Assembly (NCBI GenBank): GCA_029449235.1
Contig: JANATG010000021.1
Span: 434,001-498,000, forward strand
Source of the DNA: Linnemannia schmuckeri
Lineage: Eukaryota; Mortierellomycota; Mortierellomycetes; Mortierellales; Mortierellaceae
DNA length: 64,000 bases
Reading direction: 5' to 3'
How positions within the stretch are numbered: the first letter of the stretch is position 1; each line of letters starts with the position of its first letter. The notes below the pieces were generated by a model. It ran no database searches. It saw only the letters and a list, made by a program, of their open reading frames with translations, and had not been told where the DNA came from. Shown here one piece after another: positions 35,059-43,367 of this stretch. The position numbers were made by a program, and so were the translations under genes.

Positions 35059-36922
35059 CTATACAGCCAAATTACCAGTCTGGGGCTGACCTTGAGCAGA
35101 AATCTTGTTGTTAAGCAACTCCATATCGAGGTACAACTCCTTTATAACTTCTACGAAGGGATGGTCTTTCTCCAGCAGAGAGGTAGCCTGATCGGACTGC
35201 GCATCTTGACTGGAATAATCGGCCATGGTATCGTTGGACGCGTCACCATTCCAAGCGGTGAACTTTTTTGGTAGGTTTGGTCTGCACAGTTTTCTACAAC
35301 ATCCAAAAGGATCCAAGCGACTAAGAGCCATGCAGAAATGTTGTACCAAACTGTTAGGGACATGTTCCCGTGATGTGCATAATACCAGACGGCGATCATC
35401 AATTATAGCGTTGTCAGGTACCTCGATCCAAAGCAGAAACAGAAAATTCCGGTCACGAGAGAGAGAGCGCCTCCCCAACTCGAGAAAGCACTTGGAATGG
35501 TCGTTATTCTGTGGGTCAAATAGATAGAGAATAGAAACAAATCTCTTAACAATCGACAACTAATACCAAGTACGAAAACGGTAGAAAAAACAACGCAGGG
35601 AGAGAGCAAAGTAAACTTACAGTATCTGAGTCTGCTCGATGTTAGTTAGAGGTACCTTGACATTGAGGTAGGACTCATTCATTGGAATTGGGAAAGTATT
35701 AAAGCTGGAGCTGATAGAGTGTTGTGGTTGACTGAATGTCATTCCCATTAGACCCCAGATATCTGTACGCCGAAGATAAGTCTTCTTAGGAATCGTGTAG
35801 AGCGGTCCTCGTTCTCCTTTCGGAAGGAAATAATAAAGGTTGGCTGTCCCAAAGTCTAAATACATGGTCCTCTCTGGATTACCGGGCAACTTAACATTCC
35901 CTATAACAGCGGTTAAGGAGAAATATTTGAGCACATAGTTGGTAAAGATGGATTCACGGAAGTCCACTCTATGAATACAACTGCTAATGGAACTCACGAG
36001 TTGGAAACACGCGTAGGGTCACTGGGTGCACCTAAAAATTCAACATTGAACGAGGAACCCAACAGAATCAGTATATCGTCACTGCATTAAACCCTTAACT
36101 ACCATCGTTCAACTCGTGTGCAAAGTAGACCTTACGTCGTTAGAAGCAGGATCATTTGGTGTGATAATAAGTCTGAGAGCTGCAAGGGAACTCCTGTTGA
36201 ATGACTGTTCCCCAAAGGAGGCAATGGTAATGCCATCATGTCGATCCGCGCAAGCCGGACGGCTAAATATAGGCAAGGAGGTATCGTTTCCTCCATTTAC
36301 CCATGTCCGGCTAGTCAGCCCAATCTGGGGTCCATCTGTAGTCAAGCCTTGCTCATCGTACCAATCACCCACTTTGACGGAAGCTTGTTTCGTGCAGAGA
36401 ATTACGTCGGGCATTTCTGTGAATCCATTAAGGCCGGAGATTTCAGTCGTCTGCAAAAAGTAATCAAAAGTCAGCATTGCCATGACCAACGTCACGAGGT
36501 AATACAGCAATCCGAGAACTTTGGGGGGCGGAGAAAAACAGTTAGGAAACCATATAGATACCCGTTACTTTTTTTACTTTTGCTATCGCTTGGGTACATT
36601 AACTTACTGCTGAACATGATACAGATCCACCGAAGCGACGTAATTAATACAGTGTCGGATGACTTTCTGAGTTCGAACATGTTGGATCGAAGAGCTAGTG
36701 AAGATCGGTTGGTAAGCTGTCTTTGATTGTGGATACAAAATGGCAGAGAGGAAAAAGTAGGGATTACACGGGAAATATACAAACGGACCAAGGGAGAATA
36801 GTAGCTTACCTTGAATTGAGCGATGGAAATATTAGTAACTTTTACAGGAGATGAAGTGTTGAAGAGAGGCAGAAAAAGAGAGATGATAAAGAACAGGACG
36901 GAATAATAAAAGAGTTTGCATG
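35059..36922 (-). pseudogene. membrane-protein gene cut at its 5' end by a transposon
   Basis: Seven minus-strand exon segments join in frame: 36922-36810, 36716-36608, 36518-36136, 36031-35998, 35966-35621, 35508-35422, 35320-35059 (about 445 residues). The product has an N-terminal span (FYYSVLFFIISLFLPLF), a second span (LGLLYYLVTLVMAMLTFDYF), a large presumably external region with NDTS and NESY glycosylation sites, a third span (WGGALSLVTGIFCFCFG), then SRLDPFG and a Gln/Ser-rich tail with a short coiled coil (FVEVIKELYLDMELL). I do not recognise a named family. The first exon has no ATG in frame on this side: it meets the transposon end at 36923. The remaining exons look undamaged, so the insertion may be recent. 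Confidence 0.65.
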
Positions 36923-36924
36923 TA
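36923..36924. repeat. TA target-site duplication, left
   Basis: TA flanking the left inverted repeat, as Tc1/mariner elements create; the partner is at 39832-39833. Confidence 0.6.
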
Positions 36925-37360
36925 TATATTGCGCGTTTCAAGGAAAATGAATTTTTTTGGCTACTATTCACGCTTTAAGCAGTCCTATTAATTTTTTTTT
37001 GAGCGATTAATTTTCTAGTCACTCCGATTAGTCAACTAAACGTTAGCGCCACAAACACGAAAAACCTGCCCAACAGCTCGACTTGCTTTACTATCCGTTG
37101 GATCAAAGAGTGTAAAAGCATTCGATTTATTTAACACTTATAGATTTGCACTTTTTTTTTACCTCAAAGTCATAAGTGCTAGTTTATTCGAGGAGAGGGA
37201 ATTGGGCTATTCTAGCCAGTTTAAAAGCTAGACCTGCCCGATCACAAGATGAAAAAGAAAGTCATTTTTTTGCAATGTTTGTGTGCCTTACTTTCCCCTT
37301 TTTCTTTTCTGTTCATCACCTTCCTTCTTTTTCCACTCTTTCTTTTTTTTCTTTTTTACA

Positions 37361-38426
37361 ATGGCATTTTCAGAGGACCTTCGATGGAGAGCGGTTATTC
37401 TTTTCAGCTTTATGGCTGTAGATATGAATGAAGTAGCCACTTTGCTAGGTGTATCCCCAGCTAGCGTTAAGCGCTGGACAGGTAATGAAATGCGATATGC
37501 CGTTCGTTCGTTTGATAACGCACAAAGAAATATCTTGACAAGCCATTGTTACAGATTGCTTTAACTCGACAGGACATGTATACAAGAAAACTGAACGGTT
37601 GGCCCGTCCGGTATGGCCGATAGACGTACAGAACGGCGTCAAGGCCTTTGTGAACGAGCACCCTTGCTTTTATTTGGAGGAGGTGCAATCATTCATTCAA
37701 GATACGTATCCTGAAGTGCCAAACACTTCCATTCCGACAATCTGCCGTGCATTGCGTCATGTCCTGAAGTTGAGCAGGAAAAAGATCGAAAAGCGAGCGC
37801 GTGAAGCGGTTCCCGTGGAGCTGGAGGATTTCAAGTTCAGTCTTCGACCGTTCTACAACTTTCCCGAGCAACTGATTTTCGTGGACGAAACCAGCAAGGA
37901 TGGAAGGGACGCTATTCGTAGATATGCTTGGGCGCCTATTGGCTCTCCGGCAATTGTCTCGCTTCCTTTCTCACGCGGCCAGCGTGTCTCTGCACTAGCT
38001 GCTTTCAACAGCAAAGGATTTTTGGCATGGTCCTTTACTACGGGGACTTTTACCAGACAAACATTCCACGATGCATTTGTTAACACCATTCTCCCTCATC
38101 TCCATCCTTGGCCCATGCCCAACTCAATTGTTATTATTGATAATGCCCGCATTCATATGTATAAACAGTTTCAAGATGCCATTGAAACTCGCGGAGCATT
38201 ACTCTTTTTTTTACCTCCATATTCTCCTCACCTCAATCCCATCGAAACCGGGTTTTCTTTGGTCAAGAGGTATATTCAAAAAAATGGCTACCTTGCTTTT
38301 CACCACCTCCCTGAACCAGTGCTAGACTTAGCATTCAGCCAATGCGCAAGCAAAGACGGGTTGGCCATCAATTTGTTTTCACACAGCGGGTATGAACGTG
38401 GCTTTTTGAACTTCAAATCACAATAA
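37361..38426 (+). CDS. DD34E transposase (Tc1/mariner, IS630 superfamily)
   Basis: 324 residues from two exons, 37361-37481 and 37573-38426 (91-bp intron, CGACAG acceptor). It would cut at the TIRs and insert at TA. An N-terminal helix-turn-helix (VATLLGVSPASVKRW, about 25-39) is followed by a PVWP linker and a second DNA-binding helix region. The catalytic triad is Asp145 (FVDETS), Asp230 (IIDNARIH) and Glu265 (PPYSPHLNPIE), with 34 residues between the last two. No stop or frameshift is seen, so the enzyme could be active. The start at 37361 is the first ATG after a T-rich leader and begins the SEDLRWR helix. Confidence 0.9.
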
Positions 38427-38442
38427 ACGTTTATTCATATGC

Positions 38443-39642
38443 TTAGTCATCGTCTTCATGATCAGCGTCTCTAAGATCATCTTCAGGGCGGGCAGGGATA
38501 CCAACATCAAAGTTTACAAGCCCATTTAAATTGATATCGGGCAAACCAAGCGCGTGTCGTAGGTCCGCTATATTGATTCTGAGTGTAGCTTGTATACTGA
38601 TGTAGTTATCATGTCGTTCCTCGTTCTGTACAGTATTGTGTTGGTCGAGAGCTGCTCGCTCGTCGTCCAGATGTTGAAGCTGACGAAAAGTCGCTGTCTG
38701 GGGTACTGCTAGTTGATCGAGTGGCGTCTGCTGAACCCTTTTGGCCAGACTCCTTGCGAAATAAGCCCTTGACATGGAGCCCATTGGATTAAGGGTTCCT
38801 TGGCCAATGGCGAGCTCAATTCGCCCGTCCTCCTCTTGAATGCGGCGTTGAGAAGACCTTCTAATTGTGTCCTGCCTTCCTGGAGCGGGGACGCGAGGCT
38901 GAGGCGGAACCTGGACCTGGGCATCCGTGAGATAGGCGAAAAGGTCGATCACTACTTTATCGGTGTCATTTAGTCGCTTGGCCTCCGCGGTCCACGCACG
39001 CTTGAGCTTACCCTCGTAGTCTTCATCATCCAGCCTTAAGAAAAGCTGTTGGGGGGTGCTGTGCGTTGGTTTTATGTACAACGTCTGGCCCAATTCCCAC
39101 TCAAAGTCCTTCAGTGTTGGGAGATCCGTCCGGTGTCTGACCTTTGCAATTAGTGAGTCCAGCGTGTCTTCCTCCCAGCGAAAGCTCCAAACAGCAGCAG
39201 CAGGCCAGCTGTTGCGGACTCGACAGTGGGTGTACGGTTGCCCGTAGCGAAGGTTGATACGCAGTGTAATAGATTCTGGAATCTCCGTGTGAGGACGTCC
39301 AGGAGTTGCAGGGCGAGAGGTAGAGGTGGCAGCAGAAGTAGCGGAGGCAGAAGTCGAGGGAGAGGGAGGGGTAGAGGGGTTACGAGGTGGAAGTGGAGGA
39401 GAGAGAGTACGAGGAGGAGGGGGAGGAGAAGGAGAAGGGGAGGAGAGAGGTCTATTTGGTGTAGTTGGAGACGGTGCAAGGGGTCGTATGCCCCTCGTCT
39501 TTCGGCGAGGAATAAGGGGTTCGTCTGAGGAGGGCGAACGATTACGACGTTTAGGAGAAGAAGAGTAGGGGAGAGAGACGAGGGAAGGATTGGTCCCAGA
39601 TTCATTTCGTGTAAGGATGCGCCTTTTAGTGTTCTTGGACAT
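38443..39642 (-). CDS. transposon passenger protein of unknown function
   Basis: Intact single-exon frame of 399 residues wholly inside the transposon, convergent to the transposase. Residues 1-120 are basic and then Pro/Ser-rich, disordered. Residues about 124-238 look folded: alternating strands and helices with SITLRINLRYG, WSFRWEEDTLDSLIAKVRH, DFEWELGQTLYIKP and KVVIDLFAYL, reminiscent of a PB1/ubiquitin-like beta-grasp domain (inference only). A Gln/Arg-rich linker, a helical segment (LDQLAVPQTATFRQLQHL) and an acidic tail (DADHEDDD) follow. I do not recognise the family. Candidate roles are transposase accessory factor, regulator or captured host gene. The ATG at 39642 is used; the longer frame upstream lacks an ATG. 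Confidence 0.8.
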   Translation of the reverse strand: MSKNTKRRILTRNESGTNPSLVSLPYSSSPKRRNRSPSSDEPLIPRRKTRGIRPLAPSPTTPNRPLSSPSPSPPPPPRTLSPPLPPRNPSTPPSPSTSASATSAATSTSRPATPGRPHTEIPESITLRINLRYGQPYTHCRVRNSWPAAAVWSFRWEEDTLDSLIAKVRHRTDLPTLKDFEWELGQTLYIKPTHSTPQQLFLRLDDEDYEGKLKRAWTAEAKRLNDTDKVVIDLFAYLTDAQVQVPPQPRVPAPGRQDTIRRSSQRRIQEEDGRIELAIGQGTLNPMGSMSRAYFARSLAKRVQQTPLDQLAVPQTATFRQLQHLDDERAALDQHNTVQNEERHDNYISIQATLRINIADLRHALGLPDINLNGLVNFDVGIPARPEDDLRDADHEDDD

Positions 39643-39831
39643 GGTTGTGGCGAAAAGGATAGGTGAAAAAGAAAACGAAAAGCGTTTCACCGCACTGGTA
39701 GTTTGTAGAAATTTTTTTTTGGAAGAGGATTAGAGACACAACCAGTAAGATTAGAGGCTGGAAGGATTAGATCTAATGCCAGATTAGTAGTCACTTTTTT
39801 TGTTCATTTTTATTGAAACGCGCAATATATA

Positions 39832-39833
39832 TA
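39832..39833. repeat. TA target-site duplication, right
   Basis: TA flanking the right inverted repeat; partner at 36923-36924. Confidence 0.6.
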
Positions 39834-39919
39834 ATCAACTCTTGAACGGTTAAGTAGTTGATTTCATAGCTTTCTATGATAGAGGCGCACAGATACAAGC
39901 GCATATGGAATATTAACAT
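39834..39919 (-). pseudogene. possible 5' end of the transposon-disrupted membrane-protein gene
   Basis: With the transposon and one TA removed, the reading frame of the first exon at 36922 continues here without a stop to in-frame ATGs at 39904 and 39919 (…LTVQELI joins TCKLFYYS…). This fits insertion into a coding exon. The segment also resembles a diverged satellite unit, so the open frame could be chance over about 28 codons. Confidence 0.4.
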
Positions 39920-40381
39920 GATACTCGAAAGTGACAGGGTCAGAGAAGAAAACCTCGCACTTGTACACGATTGGTCAGATCTCAATTTTGGAGTCTAGAA
40001 GCATGAGTAATTGATTTCATTGCTGCATGCATTCATGGTTGTGTGAGTGAAGGAGGACATGTTTAGAGAAAAAGATCCCACACTTGCACACTATTGTTCA
40101 GATCTCAATGTTAGAGTCTAGAAGCATGCGTAATTGATTTAACGGATGCATGCACTGATAGTCGTGTGAGTAAAGGAGGGCATGCTTAGAGAAAAAGATC
40201 CCGCACTTGTACACCATTGTCCAGATCTCAATGTTAGAGTCTTGAAGCACGAGTAATTGATTTCACGGATATATGCACTCATGGTCGTGTGAGTGAACGA
40301 AAAGTGCTCAGGGAAGAAAAACCCCCGCTTGCACACCATTGTCCAGGTGTCAATGATAGAGTCTAGAAGCATGAGTAATTG
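39850..40381. repeat. satellite, 123-bp unit, about 3.5 good copies
   Basis: The phrase CAGATCTCAATGTTAGAGTC followed by .AGAAGCA.G.GTAATTGATT recurs at about 39976, 40099, 40222 and 40345, exactly 123 bp apart, with CATG.ATT..TGG..GTGTGAG and the GAGAAAAAGATCC..CACTTG core between. A more diverged unit precedes them from about 39850. Confidence 0.9.
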
Positions 40382-40529
40382 GCCAAAGGAATGTCAGCAT
40401 GAGTATCAAGAACAACTCCACGGTAACAGCCACACGCGGCAGTGACACAAAGTCATGGAAGCTAAGGAGACAAGAGTAGCAGTTGCCGTTCTGATTGCGG
40501 TTCAGGTTTCTAACTAGCTGGGGGTTTTT

Positions 40530-40575
40530 TTGGCAGCCAAGCGTTCATATCGACATTTCTTTTGTTCCTTGATAG
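40530..40575 (+). repeat. 28S rRNA-derived fragment 5
   Basis: TGGCAGCCAAGCGTTCATAT and CGACATT match 28S, then TTCTTTTGTTCCTTGAT is a diverged continuation. Confidence 0.65.
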
Positions 40576-40600
40576 CAAAATCAGCATCACTGGGGGCTAT

Positions 40601-40736
40601 CTTGGTGGCAAAGTGCGGTGGAGTGGCAAAATTGATAGTCGAGTCGCACTTTTCCTTGCAGCGATGGCACATGCACAGGTGTGATGGCAGAGTGATGGCA
40701 AAGTCACTGATGGCAAAGTCAGTGATGGCAAAGATG
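40601..40736 (+). repeat. short imperfect tandem repeats (TGATGGCAAAG)
   Basis: TGGCAAAGT-type units recur irregularly, most tightly at 40682-40735, where four copies of TGATGGCA(A/G)AG are spaced 11-15 bp apart. Confidence 0.75.
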
Positions 40737-40839
40737 TGCAACAAAGGCGCAGAGACAGCAGCATGAGTGATTGTTCAATACCAATCATGGTTGCACAAGA
40801 AATTTCACGGGCCCCTGTAAGAAAACATAGGAGCAGTTA

Positions 40840-41410
40840 ATGGCTTGTGGTAGCCAAGAGTTGATAGCAACGTAGCTTTTTAATCCTCGATGTCGGATCT
40901 TCCTATCATACTGAAGCAGAATTCAGTAAGTGTTAGATTGTTCACCCACTGATAGGGAACAAGGCCTGGGGTTTAGACCGTCGTAAGATAGGTTAGTTTT
41001 ACCCTCCTGATAAAATATTGTTGCAATAGTAATTGAACTTGGTACGAGAGGAACCGTTCATGCGGATAATTGGTATTTGGGCCTGCCTGAGCAGGCAATG
41101 GCCCGAAGCTATCATCCGTTGGGTTATGGCTGAACGCCTCTAAGTCAGAACCCGTGCTAGAACGCGACGATTACCACCTTTTCCGACCTTTAGTTGAATA
41201 CGAATAGATCTTCGGATGCTGAATCATACTACGTGGGGTTAACTTGCGGGCGGAAAGGCTTTGTGAAGTTCCTGCTATTATTAATTTCAGATATTGGAAG
41301 AGTAAACTCATTGCAGACAACTTTTAAGCAACGATGTACTATAAGCAGACGAGTATCCTTGTTGATACGGGCTGCTAAGGTGAAGCACTTTTGTTGCACA
41401 GATCTATTCT
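40840..41410 (+). pseudogene. 28S rRNA pseudogene covering the 3' end of the molecule (fragment 6)
   Basis: About 570 bp co-linear with the last part of nuclear 28S rRNA. It starts with GGCTTGTGGTAGCCAA and includes GATTGTTCACCCACT, TTTAGACCGTCGTAAGA and GCAATAGTAATTGAACTTGG. The sarcin-ricin loop reads GGTACGAGAGGAACC, where a working gene has AGTACGAGAGGAACC. GGTTATGGCTGAACGCCTCT, GCGGAAAGGC and finally the AAGC..TTTGTTG 3'-terminal motif follow. Substitutions throughout and the lack of upstream 28S or other rDNA show it is not a working rRNA gene. Confidence 0.85.
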
Positions 41411-41414
41411 TTAA

Positions 41415-41571
41415 AGAATATTGCGCATTTCACATAGAATATTTTATTTCGGCCGCTAAACCCCGATTAGTCAGCTATTCACGACTACAGTACGTTTTAT
41501 TCCAAACCCGGCAAACCTCACTTACAATTGAATTTGTGGAACTCATTTTTGTTGAAGCGCACAATATTATC
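41415..41571. mobile_element. MITE related to the 2.9-kb transposon
   Basis: A left end AATATTGCGCATTTCA and a right end whose complement reads AATATTGTGCGCTTCAACAA mirror the transposon's inverted repeats. The subterminal CCGATTAGTCAG matches CCGATTAGTCAA in the transposon's left end. About 155 bp and non-coding. It begins a few bases after the 28S pseudogene ends. Confidence 0.65.
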
Positions 41572-42750
41572 TGTTTTTGTTAATGTTTTCTTGCTTGCGC
41601 AATTTTAAGGGGTAGCACGTCTGAGGATACTTGGAGTTGTTACTCAGGGAGAGGGTCGAAGGCCAGAGTTGTAGGACCGCTGTTAAGTCCTCAATCGGTA
41701 CGGGGGAAAAGGGGTTGCAGGTCGAAGGGAGGTTGATAGTAGGGGTAGTGATAATAGTGTCATAAAGAACCATACGAAACAATACACTGCAGCGCGTCAA
41801 CGAAACTCTTGTCGCTGCTCTGGTCCAAGAAGTGATGTGTAAAAGGACAAGGAGCAGACAAGAGGGCTTAGCGCACTACAAATACTATGTCTACTAAGGA
41901 ATAGGGCTGCTAATCTAAGGAGTCGCCACCGCTGCCTAGCCACCACCTTATTTTGCAACAATCGGAAGATCGATCAGACCGAATTGAATATCCCCAGCGC
42001 CAAAATCCATTAGTCCACTAATTTCAACTAGAGTATTGTAGGCAGCGTTGTTGCTACAATCTACTAAGATTAAACCCATTATTCAATAGGTTTGTTTGTA
42101 AGAACAACATTTCATTCTTTTCCTTTCACGCTGGCGCTGTTATTAAGGGATGACGTACTGTGTTGTCCGGGTTTGGTGATGTCTCTGTAGTCTAGTTAGT
42201 CGCACCTTTACTGTAATATGTGTAGTACACCGGAGATCGTTTGTTTGCTCTTTGTCTCTTTTCACGTATTGCTGAGAGACAGAGTAGTTGAACTGACAAG
42301 TGTTTCTTTGGTGCATCGCAGACTCTGATTCTCTTTATTCGCTACCGGTTGAGGATACTACAGCTACCCTACAATCCTGTCTACGAACCCTGCCCTCCTG
42401 AACAATATCTATCATGGAGCAGTAACTTGGTTGAGAGTACGGGGATGCGGAGCAGTCGCACAATGCAACCCAGTGAGGCAGTGAGGAGCAGTAGTGCGGT
42501 GGGACACAGTAAGGCGATGGATGGGTTGAGAGTATGGAAGTGTGGAGCAGTAGCGGCATGAAGATAATGAAGTTCTGTTGCAGTGAGCATTCTACAAAGT
42601 TTTGGGGAAATGCCTTTATTGCAATCAACAAAATAGCGATTAAGAGGATCATGAAGAAGAAGGAGTACGACACTGATTCGCAAAGAAAAGGGAGGAACTA
42701 AGAGACGACTAACTGGCGATTTCCCACTGGCGATGCTAATCGGCTAGCTA
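41572..42750. other. spacer
   Basis: No gene supported. A roughly 28-bp phrase (GTTGAGAGTA.GG..G.GGAGCAGT) occurs twice at about 42430 and 42526. Confidence 0.4.
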
Positions 42751-43086
42751 TCAGCATGAAGTGCCTTGTTGAGTGATAGTATTGCAACCATTCTTCACTT
42801 CTTGCGGACTGCAGTCGTTGCAGTACGCCAACCTAGGCCAGCCGCCAACGTTGCACTGGCACGCACGCTTATCCTGTGTGCAAACAGTGTTTTGTGACGA
42901 TGTCGTGTAACAAGCTCCAGTTGCAATCAGCTCTGGATCGCAGGCATTGCAGTGCCCAAGCTTTTGCCAACCGCCCATGTTGCAGACGCAAGCTTGCTGA
43001 GTTGGCTGACTTTGAGCAGGTGTCGTCAGGACTATCGTGATGGCAAACAGGGCTACAACCAGAGCGAGAACCATGGATCGTGTCAT
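42751..43086 (-). CDS. small secreted Cys-rich protein with two repeated modules
   Basis: 111-residue single-exon protein. A signal peptide (MTRSMVLALVVALFAITIVL) runs to about residue 27, then two tandem modules of about 40 residues each: ACVCNMGGWQKLGHCNACDP and ACQCNVGGWPRLAYCNDCSP, each followed by a second Cys pair (GACYTT..TVC; NGCNTI..TSC). That makes 12 Cys, probably six disulphides. I do not recognise the fold. Size, Cys content and repeat-rich location fit a fungal small secreted protein (effector-like, antimicrobial or cell-wall); no function is assigned. The ATG at 43086 is chosen for the signal peptide. A TATA box lies at 43359-43367, so the leader is long or contains an intron. 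Confidence 0.75.
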   Translation of the reverse strand: MTRSMVLALVVALFAITIVLTTPAQSQPTQQACVCNMGGWQKLGHCNACDPELIATGACYTTSSQNTVCTQDKRACQCNVGGWPRLAYCNDCSPQEVKNGCNTITQQGTSC

Positions 43087-43358
43087 GTTTTGGGAGAAGC
43101 GGCGAAGACTTGCTTGATGAAATGAGGAAATTGGGTTAGGTGGGACTATAGACGACAAAAAAAATAATTCTGGTCAGTTTATGACAAGGCTAATAAACCC
43201 CACGCGCAAAGTATCAAGTGAAAATCTCTTACCAGTTTAATCCAGAATGTGCGGGGGCTTGCGAGATTTGTGGCGACTGTTGAGAGTGCTGCAGTAAGTT
43301 GGGGACTGAGGCAGGATTGACTTGTGATTTGGTTCAACACAATGAGTAAATTTAGTGC

Positions 43359-43367
43359 CTTTATATA
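43359..43367 (-). promoter_or_regulatory. TATA box upstream of the secreted Cys-rich gene
   Basis: TATATAAAG on the minus strand, about 270 bp upstream of the ATG at 43086. Confidence 0.4.

Larger units (their letters stand above)
36925..39831. mobile_element. complete two-gene Tc1/mariner-type DNA transposon
   Basis: About 2.9 kb bounded by inverted repeats. The left end reads TATATTGCGCGTTTCAAGGA; the right end, complemented, reads TATATATTGCGCGTTTCAAT, with similarity continuing (AAAATGAA, then a T- or A-rich stretch, then ACTA). TA flanks both ends. Subterminal GATTAG/CTAATC motifs recur on both sides (37000-37035, 39729-39790). Inside are a DD34E transposase on the plus strand and a second gene on the minus strand; their stop codons are only 16 bp apart. 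Both frames are intact. The element lies in an exon of a membrane-protein gene. Confidence 0.85.

Noticed and set aside
36608..36720. Alternative frame for the second exon of the disrupted membrane gene
   Set aside because: Using the acceptor four bases earlier gives a frame that hits a stop in the next exon; the ACAG acceptor keeps the whole chain open.
40840..41410. Functional 28S rRNA gene
   Set aside because: Only the 3' end is present, with many substitutions, including a changed base at the sarcin-ricin loop (GGTACGAGAGG).
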